NCBI GenBank assembly: GCA_963691705.1
Contig: OY829539.1
Coordinates: 52,302,327-52,366,326, forward strand
DNA: 64,000 nucleotides
From: Viola odorata
Lineage: Eukaryota; Streptophyta; Magnoliopsida; Malpighiales; Violaceae
Reading direction: 5' to 3'
Below are positions 61,857 to 64,000 of the stretch, piece by piece; positions within the stretch are counted from its first letter, which is position 1; each line of letters starts with the position of its first letter. The notes under the pieces were generated by a model. The model saw nothing but the letters and a program-made list of their open reading frames with translations, did not search any database and was not told where the DNA came from. A program made the translations under genes and the position numbers.

Positions 61857-63375
61857 TGATTGCATCGCATTTCATCATGTTTTATTGTCCATTTTCTAGT
61901 TATTTTGGACAGTAATTCTATTGATATTCCCTTTTATTTCCCACATTTGATCAGGTCTGGTTTGGAGGCTGAATGAGAAGAGTTCACGAATTCTAGAGTT
62001 GAAGCTGTTTATTCGAGTCTAGGCCTGGATCTTGGCCTAGACAAGATCGTATCTGACGCAGTACGCTAACCAGAATCGTCTTGGCCTAGACTTCGGCCAA
62101 GACTCCTTTGCGATCAGACTGCAGCTTGGAGCGATTGAAGTATTTTCGGAGATGGACTCTCACAGCTGGCACGTAGCAGCTGTTCCGCTATTTTAGAGGG
62201 ATCTGAAGACAATCTTATGTAGAATCCCGAATGGGATCTCCCTCTCTATTATTTAGCGATTTAGTTTATGAACAATTAAATTGTAATTATCTTTTAGGAT
62301 ATTTTAGGAGTTTGAGTTGGATTGGGACAGAGGTTCTCATGGCTATTTTAGCTAAACATTATTCTCCTCTGTCGGCATCCAATCTCTGGACAAAAATAGC
62401 TACGCAATCCTTCTTTCTTAGTTCACCATTATCAAATACTTTGCTCCGAATTCATTTCGGATAGATATTATTTATGCAAGTTAATTTCTTTATCTTTTAT
62501 CCATGAGTATGAGTAACTAAAACCCCATTCTTGGTAAGGGTGATGAGCTGAAGTTCTTAATGCAATCGTGAGACACAATCCGTTCTTCACAATCTCTTTC
62601 TTTGTATTTATTTATTCTTGAACTTAATCCATCGCTTACTCACTAGAGCCAAGGTTTGATCATCCTTGTTCTCTAGGAGAGAAGAGTTGTAACCAGTCTA
62701 GAAGGAGAGGGAGTACCCGCCGGCTAGACGGAGTAGGTGACTAGTCTCGAGCAGACTAAAAGAATAGGTAAAATAGGTAGAGACCAGATTGACAACCTAG
62801 GAACTTAGCCTAGGTACTGTCTTCCCCTGCACCATTGAAGAGGTGAGCAACCATTCAAGACAGCAGTCAAACGGATAAACCCTTTAACCAGCAAGGTGTC
62901 CCTTGGCTAGGATTATCAGGAGAGGGAGTACCCGCCAGATAGTTTGAAGAGGAGGGAAGATAGGAGGGAAAAGGAGTTCCTCCCCTCTATAGCAGTACTA
63001 TGAAGAAGAGATGAACATACTTCAGTCTATGATCGATGCATGAGAACGCAAGCTCACCCATTGCCCTTACCTGGAATTCCGTATCACAAGACTTTTTCCC
63101 AATCTAGCCCGCAGTCTTGGCCTAGACTTCGGCCAATACTATTTTATATTTTAAACTGTTGTCATTATTTTCTGTTTTGTCTTTAGTTTCAGATAACACC
63201 CAACCAAAACTCAGTGACGAGGAAGTCAAACTCAAGAACTACGTTTCCTAGAGGTCTCTGTGGACGATCCTCTTACCATCATCTACAAACCATTGTAGAC
63301 AGTGATAAGTTGTATTTCTACCCCCAATTCCATACTTATTTCACCCTTATATTTGACGTGTTCGACGCGCGGTCA
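61857..63375 (+). repeat. 3' LTR of the Athila element
   Basis: 1519 bp, same length and apparently the same sequence as the 5' LTR. It is followed by the CTTGT target duplication. Motif copies are near 62018, 62078 and 63114. Confidence 0.95.
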
Positions 63376-64000
63376 CTTGTATTGAATGTGATAAGGGAAA
63401 GCCTCAATAAATTCCATCCAGACGGCATGTCGCCGATTCAGCTTCCCTTGTCCCTTGAGGTATTTCAAGCTCAAATGGTCAGTGTGGATGATGAACTCCC
63501 TCGGCATCAGGTAATGTTGCCAAGTCTCCAACGCTCGGACAAGAGCATAGAACTCCTTGTCATAGGTCGGGTACCTGAGTTGAGCTTCCTTGAGCTTTTC
63601 ACTGAAAAAGGCAATCGGTCGTTTCTCTTGCATCAGAACGGCACCGATTCCCAACCCGCTGGCGTCACACTCTATCTCAAACGCCTTGCTGAAATCGGGC
63701 AACGCGAGTACCGGAGCAGAGTAGAGCCGATCCTTGAGGGTAGCAAACGCTTCCTCCTGAGGCTGATCCCACCTGAAAGCAATATGCTTCTTTGTTAATT
63801 CATTCAATGGGACAGCAATGGTGCTAAAATCCTTGACAAAATGCCGATAGAAGCTCGCCAATCCATGGAACGATCTCACATCGGTAACGGCCTTCGGCGT
63901 CGACCATTCCCGAATCGCGCGGATCTTCTCTTCATCCACGCTAACACCATCTGCACTCACAATAAAACCTAGAAAACCAACTTGTTCCATTGCGAATGAA
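63376..64000 (-). CDS. RT end and RNase H of element M1, partial
   Basis: Minus-strand open frame running off the window. It begins with the RT connection region ([19 protein letters not shown]), then [18 protein letters not shown] and RNase H ([48 protein letters not shown]), ending FPYHIQYK at the Athila junction. It continues in frame at 50719 with QGKENVVADALS once the Athila is ignored. The two pieces therefore belong to one pol that was intact when the Athila inserted. Confidence 0.88.

Larger units (their letters stand above)
50720..63375 (+). mobile_element. Athila-clade Ty3/gypsy retrotransposon, apparently intact, nested in M1
   Basis: A 12,656-bp element with two 1519-bp LTRs and perfect 5-bp target duplications CTTGT (50715-50719 and 63376-63380). 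The primer site matches tRNA-Asp, as in known Athila elements. gag-pol is a single open frame, and a long third ORF carries an ATHILA-type domain. It splits M1 between the codons for YK and QGKEN of the RNase H-integrase linker. Confidence 0.95.

Overview
The window is nuclear DNA of a flowering plant, most likely a core eudicot. The evidence is AT-rich spacer DNA, many GT-AG introns, a flavonol synthase gene, plant-type kinase and chromatin genes, Stowaway and hAT elements, and Ty3/gypsy retrotransposons including an Athila. I cannot name the species. Exon boundaries below come from reading splice sites and frames by eye.

Layout. 0.3-5.9 kb (+): a mitochondrial-type zinc alcohol dehydrogenase gene with several splice and frame lesions. 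6.6-12.3 kb (-): an intact 10-exon WAC/DDT/WHIM chromatin gene (719 codons). 13.3-15.4 kb (-): an intact 3-exon flavonol synthase (332 codons) with a Stowaway MITE in intron 2. 15.5-19.9 kb: AT-rich spacer with a second, related MITE. 20.0-24.1 kb (+): an intact 8-exon MORN-repeat phosphatidylinositol 4-phosphate 5-kinase (762 codons). 26.1-35.6 kb (-): a PRP40C/TCERG1-like WW/FF splicing-factor gene that has decayed by a nonsense codon, two small deletions and missing FF exons. 36.2-38.3 kb: one hAT-like element nested in another. 39.0-41.0 kb (-): a frameshifted F-box/LRR C-terminal fragment and a broken gene 5' end resembling a plastid-targeted protein.

41.0-64 kb is a retrotransposon cluster. 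A 5.7-kb Ty3/gypsy element (G, 41029-46742) split the first exon of the broken gene. Its LTRs are almost identical, yet its pol is full of stops. A minus-strand Ty3/gypsy element (M1) runs off the right end, with a tandem internally deleted derivative (M2) on its left. A 12.66-kb Athila (50720-63375) sits inside the RNase H-integrase linker of M1. It has LTRs that look identical, a perfect 5-bp target duplication, an open 1884-codon gag-pol and a 735-codon third ORF, so it is the youngest and possibly still competent element.

The host genes form no pathway; they are independent single genes. Two things stand out. Three of the seven host loci are decaying with their introns still in place, as expected for a duplicated segment losing genes. 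The Athila carries about twenty scattered copies of a palindromic motif of the form TCTWGGCCWAGA in its LTRs, coding regions and spacers. I know of no explanation for that pattern.
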